Of a stretch of 11,332 bases of DNA, positions 1-7,402 are shown one piece after another. Both the position numbers and the translations under genes were made by a program. Under the pieces are notes generated by a model. It had not been told where the DNA came from and made no database searches. It worked only from the letters and a program-made list of their open reading frames with translations. This DNA comes from Neisseria lactamica. Lineage in GTDB: Bacteria; Pseudomonadota; Gammaproteobacteria; Burkholderiales; Neisseriaceae. How positions within the stretch are numbered: the first letter of the stretch is position 1; every line of letters begins with the position of its first letter. The stretch is taken from the NCBI GenBank assembly GCA_001067655.1, contig JUNU01000085.1, positions 1 to 11,332 on the forward strand, given 5' to 3'.

Positions 1-56
1 CTGAAATACAAAGACTTTTATTTCAAAATATTTTCAAATCAAACTCAATCAACACC

Positions 57-92
57 AAAGGTCGTCTGAAATCCCTTTCAGACGACCTTTTT
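57..92 (+). terminator. Uptake-sequence hairpin terminator
   Basis: Two inverted uptake sequences (59-70 forward, 77-88 reverse) form a perfect 15-bp stem, 57-71 with 76-90, around the 4-base loop TCCC, followed by a run of five T. It is a normal intrinsic terminator shape and probably ends a gene lying left of the window. No coding region is visible in 1-56. Confidence 0.85.
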
Positions 93-236
93 CATAAACA
101 TCCGAAACAATTTCAAACATACCGAGCTTCAACTTACAACTTAGAACCACCCACTCATCAATCCCTGTTACTTTTTTGAACAGTATCCATGTTAGTATTA
201 TGACTTATTTGATTCAAATTGGATTGAGTTGCTGTA

Positions 237-1430
237 ATGAGTAAACACATTCTTTTAGGGATAAGCGGTGGTATTGCGGCTTATAAATCATGTGAGTTGG
301 TCCGATTACTAAAAAAACAAGGATATTCTGTAACGGTGGCAATGAGCCGTGCAGCCACTGAATTTATTACCCCCCTTACGTTTCAAGCATTAAGCGGAAA
401 TCCTGTTCTAGTCGATACGCACGATGGCCACTCGACTAGAGGAATGAGTCATATTGATTTAACCCGAGAAGCGGATGTTTTTTTAATTGCTCCCGCTACT
501 GCCAATACGGTTGCCAAGATCGCCAACGGTATTGCTGATAATCTACTGACCAATTTGGCAGCAGCACGAAAATGCCCCATGGCAGTCGCTCCGGCAATGA
601 ATGTGGAGATGTGGAACAATCCTGCCAATCAAAGGAATATCCAACAACTGATTTCAGACGACATTACGGTTTTTCAGCCATCCTATGGCGAACAGGCTTG
701 CGGTGAAATCGGGATAGGGAGAATGCCTGAAGCGATTGAACTTGCCGATTTGATTCATGATTTATGGACGCCGAAAATACTTGCCGGCAAAAAAATCTTA
801 ATCACTGCCGGCGCGACCTTGGAAATGATTGACCCGGTCCGTGGAATTACGAATATTTCCAGCGGTCAGATGGGCATTGCCCTAGCCCGTGCATGCAGAA
901 TGGCCGGCGCACAAGTTACGTTGATTTATGGACAGTTACAGACTCCCCTGCCGACCGGTCTCTATCATATGGAACAGGCTATTAGCGCCAAAGAAATGTA
1001 CGATGCCGTTCATAAATATATTGAAGATCAGGATGTTTTTATTTCCGTAGCCGCTGTGGCTGACTATAAGGTAAAAAACAGCAGCCCGCACAAATTGAAA
1101 AAAGAAAATTCAAAAGATACCCCGACCCTTGAATTGGAAGCCAATCCTGATATTTTGGCATCTGTAGCAGCCTTACCCAAACCTCCTTTTTGTATTGGAT
1201 TTGCAGCAGAAAGTGAAAAAGTTTTGGAATATGCTCGAGCAAAACGTTTACGCAAAGGCATTCCGATGCTGATTGCCAATGACGTTTCTCAGGCAATGGG
1301 AAAATCTACCAATCAGATTACTATTATTACGGATGACGAGGAACTATCTTTCCCTGAGAAAGAGAAATTACAGGTAGCAGAAGAAATTGTTCAATCTCTT
1401 GCTCGCCATCTGGACAAACTAAACCTGTAA
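237..1430 (+). CDS. coaBC: Bifunctional phosphopantothenoylcysteine decarboxylase / phosphopantothenate-cysteine ligase
   Basis: CoaBC (Dfp) carries out two consecutive cytosolic steps of coenzyme A synthesis: CoaB joins cysteine to 4'-phosphopantothenate using CTP, and the FMN-dependent CoaC domain decarboxylates the product to 4'-phosphopantetheine. The 397-residue length is normal. The CoaC half (about 1-180) shows the flavoprotein start GISGGIAAYK, catalytic His72 in MSHID, Asn122 in PAMNVEMW and the active-site Cys155 in QACGEIG. The CoaB half (about 184-397) starts with KKILITAGAT, has Asn206 in GITNISSGQMG and the lysine cluster KLKK at 286-289. The ATG at 237 fits the family N-terminus, but no strong ribosome site precedes it (only GGATTGAG at 221-228). 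A weak TATTAT (196-201) could be its -10. It faces emrB, sharing a terminator. Confidence 0.97.
   Translation: MSKHILLGISGGIAAYKSCELVRLLKKQGYSVTVAMSRAATEFITPLTFQALSGNPVLVDTHDGHSTRGMSHIDLTREADVFLIAPATANTVAKIANGIADNLLTNLAAARKCPMAVAPAMNVEMWNNPANQRNIQQLISDDITVFQPSYGEQACGEIGIGRMPEAIELADLIHDLWTPKILAGKKILITAGATLEMIDPVRGITNISSGQMGIALARACRMAGAQVTLIYGQLQTPLPTGLYHMEQAISAKEMYDAVHKYIEDQDVFISVAAVADYKVKNSSPHKLKKENSKDTPTLELEANPDILASVAALPKPPFCIGFAAESEKVLEYARAKRLRKGIPMLIANDVSQAMGKSTNQITIITDDEELSFPEKEKLQVAEEIVQSLARHLDKLNL
653..664 (-). repeat. Variant DNA uptake sequence inside coaBC
   Basis: The minus strand reads ATGTCGTCTGAA: the ten-base core GTCGTCTGAA of the local dialect is kept, but the first two bases are AT instead of AG. 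It lies in coding sequence, so chance or selection on codons cannot be excluded. Confidence 0.5.
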
Positions 1431-1465
1431 GTAATCAGGTTAACCTTAACTATCTTCTACAACAG

Positions 1466-1499
1466 CAAAGGTCGTCTGAAAATTTTCAGACGACCTTTG
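1466..1499. terminator. Bidirectional terminator made of inverted uptake sequences
   Basis: A perfect 34-bp palindrome with 17-base arms (1466-1482 and 1483-1499) contains uptake sequences at 1469-1480 (forward) and 1485-1496 (reverse). It lies between the convergent stops of coaBC and emrB and can terminate both. Any real loop takes up the central AAAATTTT bases. Confidence 0.85.
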
Positions 1500-1505
1500 T
1501 GATAT

Positions 1506-3032
1506 TTAATGCCCTGCTGATGAACTCCCATTAAACGGCGGCTTAGCAAACCAAATTATGGAAATCATGACGATGAACAAGATACTGCCAGCCAGAAAAA
1601 TCTCGTTTGATCCCATAATGAAGCCTTGCTGCGTAATGGCATCGGAAATATTTTTCAAAACCTGCTGTTCACTCAGCCCCCGATTCGTCATTTCATGAAC
1701 TGTTTGAACAGTCAAACTCGAATATGGATTAATCTGTTCACTCAGTTGCGTATGATGCAAAGCTTCTCTCCGCTCCCACATGGTACTGACTATGGATACA
1801 CCCACACCACCCATGAAGACGCGCAAGAAATTAGACAGGCTACTTGCTGATGCAATTTGATCGGATTTAATATGGGACAATGTAATGCTGGTCAACGGAA
1901 GGAAAAACATGGACACACCCAAGCCTTGCCAGAATTGGGGCCAAACAACATTGCTCATATTCATTCCGGCATAAAAATCAGTGCGCCAATAGAAAGTAAA
2001 AGCAAACGTCAAGAAACTTGCGGTAACAAGAAGACGCATGTCAATGCGGTTGCCGAATCTACCTATAATCGGGGACAACAAGATAGGAAGAAAGCCCACC
2101 GGCGCAGCCGCCAAACCCGCCCATGTTGCGGTATAACCAAGATTAGACTGCAACACCAGCGGCAACAGCGTGAGCGTACCCATGTAAACCATAAAGCCCA
2201 ATGAGGTCGCCAATACGCCTATCGTAAAATTTCTGTTGCTAAACAAAGAAAAATCGACAATCGGGTATTTCTCGCCAAGCTCCCAAACCACAAAATACGT
2301 CAGACATACCAATGCAACGATGCCTAACACAATAATCTCTCCAGAGGCAAACCAGTCCAACTCTTTACCTCTATCAAGCATCATTTGCAGCGCACCGACG
2401 CCAACCACCATCAAGACCAAACCGATGTAATCTATCGGCGTCTTAACCACTTCTGTTTCCCTATCCCTCAATTGCTGCCACACAATAAGTGCAGAAATAA
2501 TACCAATAGGGATGTTGATGAAGAAAATCCAACCCCAATGCCAATTATCCGAAATCCAACCGCCGAGAATAGGACCTAAAACAGGCGCGACGACAACGGT
2601 CATTGCCCACAATGCCAAAGCCAATGTTCGTTTTTCAGGAGGATACGACGCCATGAGCAAACTTTGCGACAGCGGAATCAACGGTCCGGCTACAAAGCCT
2701 TGTAACACCCTGAAGATCACCAAAGCCTGAAGATTGGGTGCAATGCCGCACAACCACGACAGCAAAACAAATCCCACTACGGAGGCGATAAACAGTTTTA
2801 CTTCGCCAAACCGTTTTGCCATAAATCCGGTTAGCGGCACTGAAATCGCATTAGCCACGGCAAATGACGTAATAACCCAAGTACCCTGAGTAGTCGCCGC
2901 CCCCAAGTCCCCGGCAATTACCGGTACTGCAACGTTGGCAATCGTGGTATCCAAGACTTCCATAAAAACGGCAAGGCTGAGCGCCAACGTAACCAGCACC
3001 AGCCTAACACCCTGCAATGGCGGATAATTCAT
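1506..3032 (-). CDS. emrB: EmrB/FarB-type drug efflux pump, DHA2 family of the major facilitator superfamily
   Basis: Inner-membrane proton antiporter of a three-part exporter that moves hydrophobic compounds (drugs, uncouplers, fatty acids in relatives) out of the cell. The 508 residues match the 14-helix DHA2 class. Visible motifs: LDTTIANVAVP at 27-37 in helix 1, the loop motif GFMAKRFGEVKLF at 69-81, RVLQGFVAGPLIP near 108-120 and the antiporter motif APVLGPILGGWISD at 149-162. Stretches such as QGTWVITSF, GKELDWF and GYTATWAGLA recall E. coli EmrB almost word for word. Neisserial FarB is a homolog, so farB is an alternative name. The last gene of the efflux locus, it lies 235 bp after emrA, much wider than the tight emrA-emrB junction of E. 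coli. The upstream ribosome site is weak (GAAGAA). The substrate cannot be read from sequence. Confidence 0.95.
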   Translation of the reverse strand: MNYPPLQGVRLVLVTLALSLAVFMEVLDTTIANVAVPVIAGDLGAATTQGTWVITSFAVANAISVPLTGFMAKRFGEVKLFIASVVGFVLLSWLCGIAPNLQALVIFRVLQGFVAGPLIPLSQSLLMASYPPEKRTLALALWAMTVVVAPVLGPILGGWISDNWHWGWIFFINIPIGIISALIVWQQLRDRETEVVKTPIDYIGLVLMVVGVGALQMMLDRGKELDWFASGEIIVLGIVALVCLTYFVVWELGEKYPIVDFSLFSNRNFTIGVLATSLGFMVYMGTLTLLPLVLQSNLGYTATWAGLAAAPVGFLPILLSPIIGRFGNRIDMRLLVTASFLTFAFTFYWRTDFYAGMNMSNVVWPQFWQGLGVSMFFLPLTSITLSHIKSDQIASASSLSNFLRVFMGGVGVSIVSTMWERREALHHTQLSEQINPYSSLTVQTVHEMTNRGLSEQQVLKNISDAITQQGFIMGSNEIFLAGSILFIVMISIIWFAKPPFNGSSSAGH

Positions 3033-3094
3033 ATTTCTTCGCTATTATTCATTCAATATATTGCACAGTGATTGCGCTTAGATACACACCCCTT

Positions 3095-3106
3095 TTCAGA
3101 CGACCT
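3095..3106 (-). repeat. DNA uptake sequence
   Basis: An exact AGGTCGTCTGAA on the minus strand, 62 bp before the emrB start codon. It has no adjacent inverted partner; the nearest opposite copy is at 3249-3260, too far for a tight hairpin. Confidence 0.9.
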
Positions 3107-3248
3107 CTTTGATGAATGTTCACATCATCGCAAGCTAAAAACAAAGTTCTGCTCTGCATTATTTAATCCATCACAACTTTGCTTCCTCATGCGCTTCGAT
3201 ATCTATTCGCTATCAAATACCCACATTCTCAGCAATTCAACGCATGAA

Positions 3249-3260
3249 AGGTCGTCTGAA
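3249..3260 (+). repeat. DNA uptake sequence
   Basis: An exact AGGTCGTCTGAA on the plus strand, only 7 bases beyond the emrA stop codon. It is inverted relative to the copy at 3095-3106, and the two bracket most of the emrA-emrB gap. The 235-bp gap (3033-3267) holds no convincing gene; a short palindrome CAATATATTG lies at 3054-3063. Confidence 0.9.
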
Positions 3261-3267
3261 AACATTT

Positions 3268-4458
3268 TTACTTAGCGTATTTCTCAAAAATCTTATCGAT
3301 CAACGCATCGGCGGCAGCCCAATCTACGCCTTCAGTTTCCGGGGATGCTACATTTTTATCAGCTGCAGCCGTCATGTTTTTTCCTGAGCCGGCACCTGAA
3401 ATATCAACCTTTACCTTCATAGATAAACCGACACGAAGCGGATTAGCCTGCAACTCTTTCGCATCCAAACTGATGCGGACCGGAACACGTTGCACAACCT
3501 TAATCCAGTTCCCCGTCGCATTTTGCGGCGGCAAGAGAGAGAATGCACTGCCCGTACCCGCTGACAAACCCATCACCCTGCCATGATAGACCACTTTATT
3601 TCCATATAAATCAGCAGTCATTTCAACAGGTTGACCAATTTTCATTTGACGCAGTTGCGATTCTTTAAAGTTAGCATCCACCCAAAGATTACTCAAAGGA
3701 ACCACAGCCATCATTGGGGAACCTTGGGCAATACGCTGCCCAACTTGAACATTTCGTTTGGCAATCTGTCCATTCATCGGTGCGCGAATTTGGGTGCGTT
3801 GCAGATTCAGCCATGCATCCTTAATATGGCTGATGGCTGTTTGCACCGCAGGTTGTTGCCGCAGAGGGATATTATTACCTAAAACTGCTTGTGCAGAAGT
3901 CTCTTCCGCTTCCACTGCCTTCAAAGCCGCTTGCGCCTGAACCACCGCAGCACGGGCATGACTCAACTCTTCACCTGAAATCGCATCCGTTCCCGATAAA
4001 GCTTCACGTCGGCGCAAATCTGCCTGAGCCTTTGCCAATTCGGCTTTTCGCAAAAGAACCTGCGCTTTTGCTTTTGAGTTAACCGCAGTTTGTTGTTTAT
4101 TCTGACGAATTGCCTGAATCAATTCATTTTGAGCACGCTCGTAAGCCAGCTGAAAATCGCTGTCATCCAACGCAACCAAGACATCCCCTTTTTTGACCAC
4201 ATCAGTATCGTCATACATCACCTTCCTTACCGTACCGGTGACCTGAGGGGTAATTTGCACCAGATGACCCGCAACATAGGCATCTTCTGTCTCTTCCTCG
4301 TATTGCCAGAATAAGAAATACGCAAGAGCCACACCGACTGCAATCAAAATAAAAAGCAGTGTGATAACTGCTAAATTACGTCCGCGCTTACGCCCCACCC
4401 TTGAACTTTTTGTCCCTAAATTGCGTAATTGTTCATTATTTTCCAGATTCGCATCCAT
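3268..4458 (-). CDS. emrA: EmrA/FarA-type periplasmic adaptor (membrane fusion protein, HlyD family)
   Basis: Adaptor that links the inner-membrane pump to the outer-membrane channel. The 396 residues are the usual EmrA length. After a basic N-terminus (KSSRVGRKRGRN) one membrane anchor spans about 29-50, then DAYVAGHLVQITPQVTG (59-75) and the lipoyl-type half motif around KKGDVLVALD. A long helical hairpin rich in Ala, Gln and Glu follows (about 105-215), then the second lipoyl half (RAPMNGQIAKRNVQVGQ) and the beta-barrel region with WVDANFKESQL, GTGSAFSLLP and NATGNWIKVVQR, all hallmarks of E. coli EmrA. It sits between the outer-membrane factor gene (348 bp upstream) and emrB, and a candidate promoter lies about 110 bp before its start. 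The ribosome site is weak. FarA is the other plausible name. Confidence 0.95.
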   Translation of the reverse strand: MDANLENNEQLRNLGTKSSRVGRKRGRNLAVITLLFILIAVGVALAYFLFWQYEEETEDAYVAGHLVQITPQVTGTVRKVMYDDTDVVKKGDVLVALDDSDFQLAYERAQNELIQAIRQNKQQTAVNSKAKAQVLLRKAELAKAQADLRRREALSGTDAISGEELSHARAAVVQAQAALKAVEAEETSAQAVLGNNIPLRQQPAVQTAISHIKDAWLNLQRTQIRAPMNGQIAKRNVQVGQRIAQGSPMMAVVPLSNLWVDANFKESQLRQMKIGQPVEMTADLYGNKVVYHGRVMGLSAGTGSAFSLLPPQNATGNWIKVVQRVPVRISLDAKELQANPLRVGLSMKVKVDISGAGSGKNMTAAADKNVASPETEGVDWAAADALIDKIFEKYAK

Positions 4459-4570
4459 GATTTCATTTTAACCCGAGTAATTACAGACTATTTTCCTTAT
4501 TTGCTCCATCCCACTAATATCTCTTTGATTTTAATAGAATAGACAATACTGAAAATACATGCAGAGGTGC

Positions 4571-4604
4571 ATTTTATAGCCGCATCGTTACTCAATCAAG
4601 TAAC
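4571..4604 (-). promoter_or_regulatory. Candidate emrA promoter with palindromic operator
   Basis: On the minus strand TTGATT (4594-4599) and TAAAAT (4571-4576) are 17 bases apart; the -10 zone can also be read as TATAAA (4573-4578). The perfect palindrome GTTACT-N6-AGTAAC (4587-4604) covers the -35, an arrangement typical of a repressor site. Transcription would begin about 100 bases before emrA. No transcription data are available here. Confidence 0.45.
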
Positions 4605-4707
4605 AATCATATTTAAAAACCATTTGGATATCCCCTTTTACCATTAGGCGCAAGCAATCATTTCAAAGCCATCCAAGCAATACCGATTCCTGACAATCAA
4701 AAAGCAA

Positions 4708-4766
4708 TTGGCGATATTCTGAACACATACATTTAAACATTAAATGCATATTCAAAATATCGCCAA
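4708..4766. repeat. Large imperfect inverted repeat between the outer-membrane factor gene and emrA
   Basis: The outer arms TTGGCGATATT (4708-4718) and AATATCGCCAA (4756-4766) match perfectly, and an inner perfect stem CATTTAA/TTAAATG (4730-4736, 4740-4746) surrounds a 3-base loop. Only the middle segments (11 and 9 bases) pair imperfectly. In RNA of either strand this would fold into one 59-base hairpin. It may be a transcript-end or attenuation structure after the channel gene, or a small repeat element. The rest of 4459-4806 shows only the emrA promoter candidate and an uptake sequence. Confidence 0.7.
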
Positions 4767-4787
4767 CTGACTTAATTAAAAGGAAAG

Positions 4788-4799
4788 AGGTCGTCTGAA
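4788..4799 (+). repeat. DNA uptake sequence
   Basis: An exact AGGTCGTCTGAA seven bases beyond the stop codon of the outer-membrane factor gene. It is a single copy, so it does not itself form a hairpin. Confidence 0.9.
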
Positions 4800-4806
4800 A
4801 AGCCTC

Positions 4807-6207
4807 CTATTGCGTTTTAAACCCACCGCCCAACTGGGCATTCAGATTACTCCACGCAATCAACCGTTCAGATTGATACTGCACCAATTGCATTTTTACC
4901 TGCAACATATCATCTTGTTTTTGCAATGCGTTAAGACCGTTATCCAATCCTGCCCTCACTCTACCCTGAGCATTTTTAACCGACTTCTCGGATATTTTCA
5001 GCATTTTATCCCAAGTAGACTGTTTACTTTGTAGGCTTTGGTAATCTACAACAGCATCCGCAGCAGAACGCATCGCATTTAAAACCGTTTGATCGTACAC
5101 AGCCACCTGCTCATTATATTCTGCGCGTTTACCTGCCAATTTTGACTGCAATGCACCAGAAGTGAAAATAGGAAGATTGATAGCCGGAACAATACCCAGC
5201 ATGCCTGATGTTTTACCTCTGACCACATTGAACGCATCGATATGTCCAAGACCCGCCAAGGCTTTTAACTCAATATTGGGATAAAACTCTGCCTCAGTAG
5301 ATTTAACCGTATGCAGCTTAGATTCCAATAATGATTTTTGTGCCACTATATCCGGTCGGGCTGCTAACAAATCAGCATGGATTTTATTCACAGGTACAAT
5401 AGGAACCACACCCATTCGACTGGGTTCTTGTCCGGAAAGCGCTCCCGGCACGTTACCGCTTAATACCGCCAAAGCATGTCGGACTTTGGCAATCTGTTGT
5501 TCCAATGACGTTTTTTCCAACTGAAGTTGCTGAGTCGCCAATTCAATTGGATACAATGATTGCGCAGGCATCAGGTTTGCATGGATTCTGCGTGAGACCA
5601 ATTGCTGCATTTTCTCTGACAGATCGATACGTTCCTGCACAAGAGCTTGTCGCTCGCTCAAAGCCTGCCAAATAAAATATTGCTTGGCTACCGCGTTCGC
5701 CAGCTCAATCCGTGCCTGATGGGCTTCATACAGAATTGCCTGACGGCGTCCCAAAACCGCTGCAATCTGCTCACGGTTTTTTCCCCAAAAATCGAATGTC
5801 CAACTTCCCTGTACTGCCGCGTTTGCCAACAATAATGTATGGTCGGTATCGATACGGGAAGATGCGGGCTTGGGTGCAACATACATCCCAACCCCGCGCG
5901 CGGACATACCAATTTGCGTTTTGCCGGCGGCTTCGGTTATTCCCAGCTGCGCTTGTGCTTGCTCGAAACGCGCCTTGGCAATACGCAAATCCGTTGATGT
6001 CTGGATAGCTTGTGCAACCAGTTGATTCAGTTTGTTATCTTTTAATTGCAACCACCATCCGTCTTGAATGAGGGAGGCCGATTTACCATCAGGCAAAGAA
6101 TACACCGTTGGTTCTTCCAACGGTGCTTGTTTACCAAACTGCGCACAAGCTGCAAGTACAGATACTGCGATAATGCAGATGCCCCGTTTGGCAATATTTG
6201 ATTTCAT
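4807..6207 (-). CDS. Outer-membrane efflux channel lipoprotein (NodT/OprM-like, TolC superfamily)
   Basis: Trimeric outer-membrane channel of a three-part exporter, here presumably the partner of EmrA-EmrB next to it. I choose the ATG at 6207 (466 residues) rather than the one at 6219, because GGAG lies six bases before it and the protein then begins with a compact basic lipoprotein signal, MKSNIAKRG. The lipobox is LAAC with Cys21 as the predicted lipid-bearing residue. Two outer-membrane efflux repeats follow (about 55-250 and 265-460), rich in long helices with Ala, Gln and Leu; SWTFDFWGKNREQIAA, LLAARPDIVAQ and EAEFYPNIELKALAG are typical of NodT-type members. The start is 53 bp behind emrR, so joint transcription is likely. 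Assignment to Emr transport rests on position. Confidence 0.93.
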   Translation of the reverse strand: MKSNIAKRGICIIAVSVLAACAQFGKQAPLEEPTVYSLPDGKSASLIQDGWWLQLKDNKLNQLVAQAIQTSTDLRIAKARFEQAQAQLGITEAAGKTQIGMSARGVGMYVAPKPASSRIDTDHTLLLANAAVQGSWTFDFWGKNREQIAAVLGRRQAILYEAHQARIELANAVAKQYFIWQALSERQALVQERIDLSEKMQQLVSRRIHANLMPAQSLYPIELATQQLQLEKTSLEQQIAKVRHALAVLSGNVPGALSGQEPSRMGVVPIVPVNKIHADLLAARPDIVAQKSLLESKLHTVKSTEAEFYPNIELKALAGLGHIDAFNVVRGKTSGMLGIVPAINLPIFTSGALQSKLAGKRAEYNEQVAVYDQTVLNAMRSAADAVVDYQSLQSKQSTWDKMLKISEKSVKNAQGRVRAGLDNGLNALQKQDDMLQVKMQLVQYQSERLIAWSNLNAQLGGGFKTQ

Positions 6208-6260
6208 GGCAGACTCCATTTTTTTACTTTTATCCCTGCCACAATTCTTACTGTATCAGA

Positions 6261-6755
6261 TCAACTGTCCAAACGGTTCAACAGCTTGCCCAACAGATTT
6301 TGCAACTGGGTATAATCCTCATTGGTAAAATCTTCCCAAGCTTCCCCGCTCTTACTGGAAATCTGCGGCCATACTTGTTGGATAAAAGACTCACCTTCCT
6401 GTGTCAATTTTAACACAATCTGGCGGCGGTCTTGCTGATTGATATGACGACCTACCCATCCCCGTTCTACCATCTCATCGGAAAGACGGGTTGCACTGGT
6501 ACGCGTCAAATCCATCAAGTCGCTCAAACGCGAAGGAAGGATTTCGCTTTTAGGGCTGACATAAACTGCCATCAAAGCAAACCACAAATTTTCATTGATA
6601 CCGAAAGTTTTCAAATTCTCATTGAGATGACTGCTTAAACGCTCGGTTGTTACCCGTAACAGACGTCCTGTTCTTACCTGTTGTTCTGAAAATTCAGGCA
6701 AACGGTCGGAAAGTTGGCGCAGCGCGTTGACCAAGTCGGTTTGTGAAAAACTCAT
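6261..6755 (-). CDS. emrR: EmrR/MprA-like MarR-family transcriptional regulator
   Basis: DNA-binding repressor of the MarR family, probably controlling the efflux genes that follow it and released by their substrates. The 164 residues carry a winged helix-turn-helix over about 52-125. GINENLWFALMAVY (52-65), LTRTSATRLSDEMVERGWV and the wing motif DRR (109-111) match the layout of E. coli EmrR (GINETLFMALI, RTNATRIADELEKRGWI) better than that of neisserial FarR as I remember it. AGAGGA lies eight bases before the ATG. A possible promoter is TTGTCA (6812-6817) and CATAAA (6788-6793) with an 18-base spacer on the minus strand, and a quasi-palindrome lies just upstream of it (6822-6842). It is first in the locus, as in E. 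coli emrRAB. Confidence 0.92.
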   Translation of the reverse strand: MSFSQTDLVNALRQLSDRLPEFSEQQVRTGRLLRVTTERLSSHLNENLKTFGINENLWFALMAVYVSPKSEILPSRLSDLMDLTRTSATRLSDEMVERGWVGRHINQQDRRQIVLKLTQEGESFIQQVWPQISSKSGEAWEDFTNEDYTQLQNLLGKLLNRLDS

Positions 6756-6787
6756 TATAAATATCCTCTTCTTAAATTTATTGGCTG

Positions 6788-6842
6788 TTTATGCTGCAAA
6801 TCAGAATAAAATGACAATCTCATTTGCTTCAAAATACCAAAT
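6788..6842 (-). promoter_or_regulatory. Candidate emrR promoter and operator
   Basis: The minus strand has TTGTCA (6812-6817), an 18-base spacer and CATAAA (6788-6793), with a start expected about 25-30 bases before the emrR ATG. Immediately upstream, ATTTGGT and its near-complement AGCAAAT form a 21-base quasi-palindrome (6822-6842, six of seven arm positions matching). MarR regulators bind palindromes of about this size and often control themselves, but the sites are weak. Confidence 0.3.
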
Positions 6843-7358
6843 ACTTATTCAATGCCGCTATACTAATTCAACTGATTATTTTCCGAATGAAAATCTGACA
6901 ATCGGTCCAAGAAGATAACAAGTGGCGTTTTTTATGCATAAGTCATCTAATTTGTATGTAATTCCGAATTCTTACTCTACAAAATCAGTATTCAGAAAGG
7001 ATAGATTTGTGGTTACCGACAACTTAATTTATTGTTTATATTGAAAACCCCATAATTTATTAGAGAGATGGCGCTTCTCCTTAGTTCTATAACTCAAAAC
7101 ATGACTTTTGAGATACTACTGAAAACACTTCAAAAAAATTTTAACTTTTACGATTAATGCGAAAAAATTAACTAGAAAAATCATAAATTTAAAAATCAGT
7201 TTAAATTCAATCCGCATTGCTTTGCAAAGGCATTACCGCCACATCAAAACATCCGCACACACCTATCATTTTTTCGTATTTCCAGCCCAGCGTTCAACCG
7301 CTAAATAATTATCAAAAAAATCACAAACATAGTTCCCCTTATATTACAATCCGCCTTT
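6843..7358. other. AT-rich intergenic region without a convincing gene
   Basis: Between the divergent emrR and queF genes this stretch is very AT-rich and has many stops. It holds a hairpin CTCAAAA-N6-TTTTGAG (7093-7112) and a palindrome CTTTGCAAAG (7220-7229). A 36-codon frame (6934-7044) has no ribosome site. A poor -10 for queF, TACAAT, lies at 7345-7350, placing a start near the first base of the riboswitch; its -35 is not recognisable. I see no uptake sequence here. Confidence 0.6.
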
Positions 7359-7395
7359 CGTGGTTCGAAAACCTCCCACATTAAAAAACTAAGGA
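7359..7395 (+). promoter_or_regulatory. PreQ1-I riboswitch candidate controlling queF
   Basis: The RNA begins with a short stem, GUGG (7360-7363) with CCAC (7376-7379), a 12-base loop starting UUCGAAAACC, then the A-rich tail UUAAAAAACUAAGGA (7381-7395). The GGUUC start and AAAAAACUAAGG tail are what I recall from the known preQ1-I aptamer of the Bacillus queuosine operon. The tail must fold back into the loop as a pseudoknot when preQ1 binds. Here the same tail contains AAGGA, the ribosome site seven bases before the queF ATG, so ligand binding should block translation. No T-run follows, which argues for translational rather than transcriptional control. Confidence 0.85.
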
Positions 7396-7402
7396 AACCC
7401 TC

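Noticed and set aside
173..201. Promoter for coaBC (TTTTTG-17-TATTAT)
   Set aside because: The -10 is fair but the -35 matches the consensus poorly, so I mention it only within the coaBC entry.
3072..3275. 67-codon plus-strand frame in the emrA-emrB gap
   Set aside because: It reads through two uptake sequences, overlaps the end of emrA and has no family resemblance or ribosome site.
6208..6219. Upstream start codon of the outer-membrane factor (adds MESA)
   Set aside because: No ribosome site at a proper distance; the ATG at 6207 has GGAG six bases upstream, and the GGAG is inside the would-be extension.
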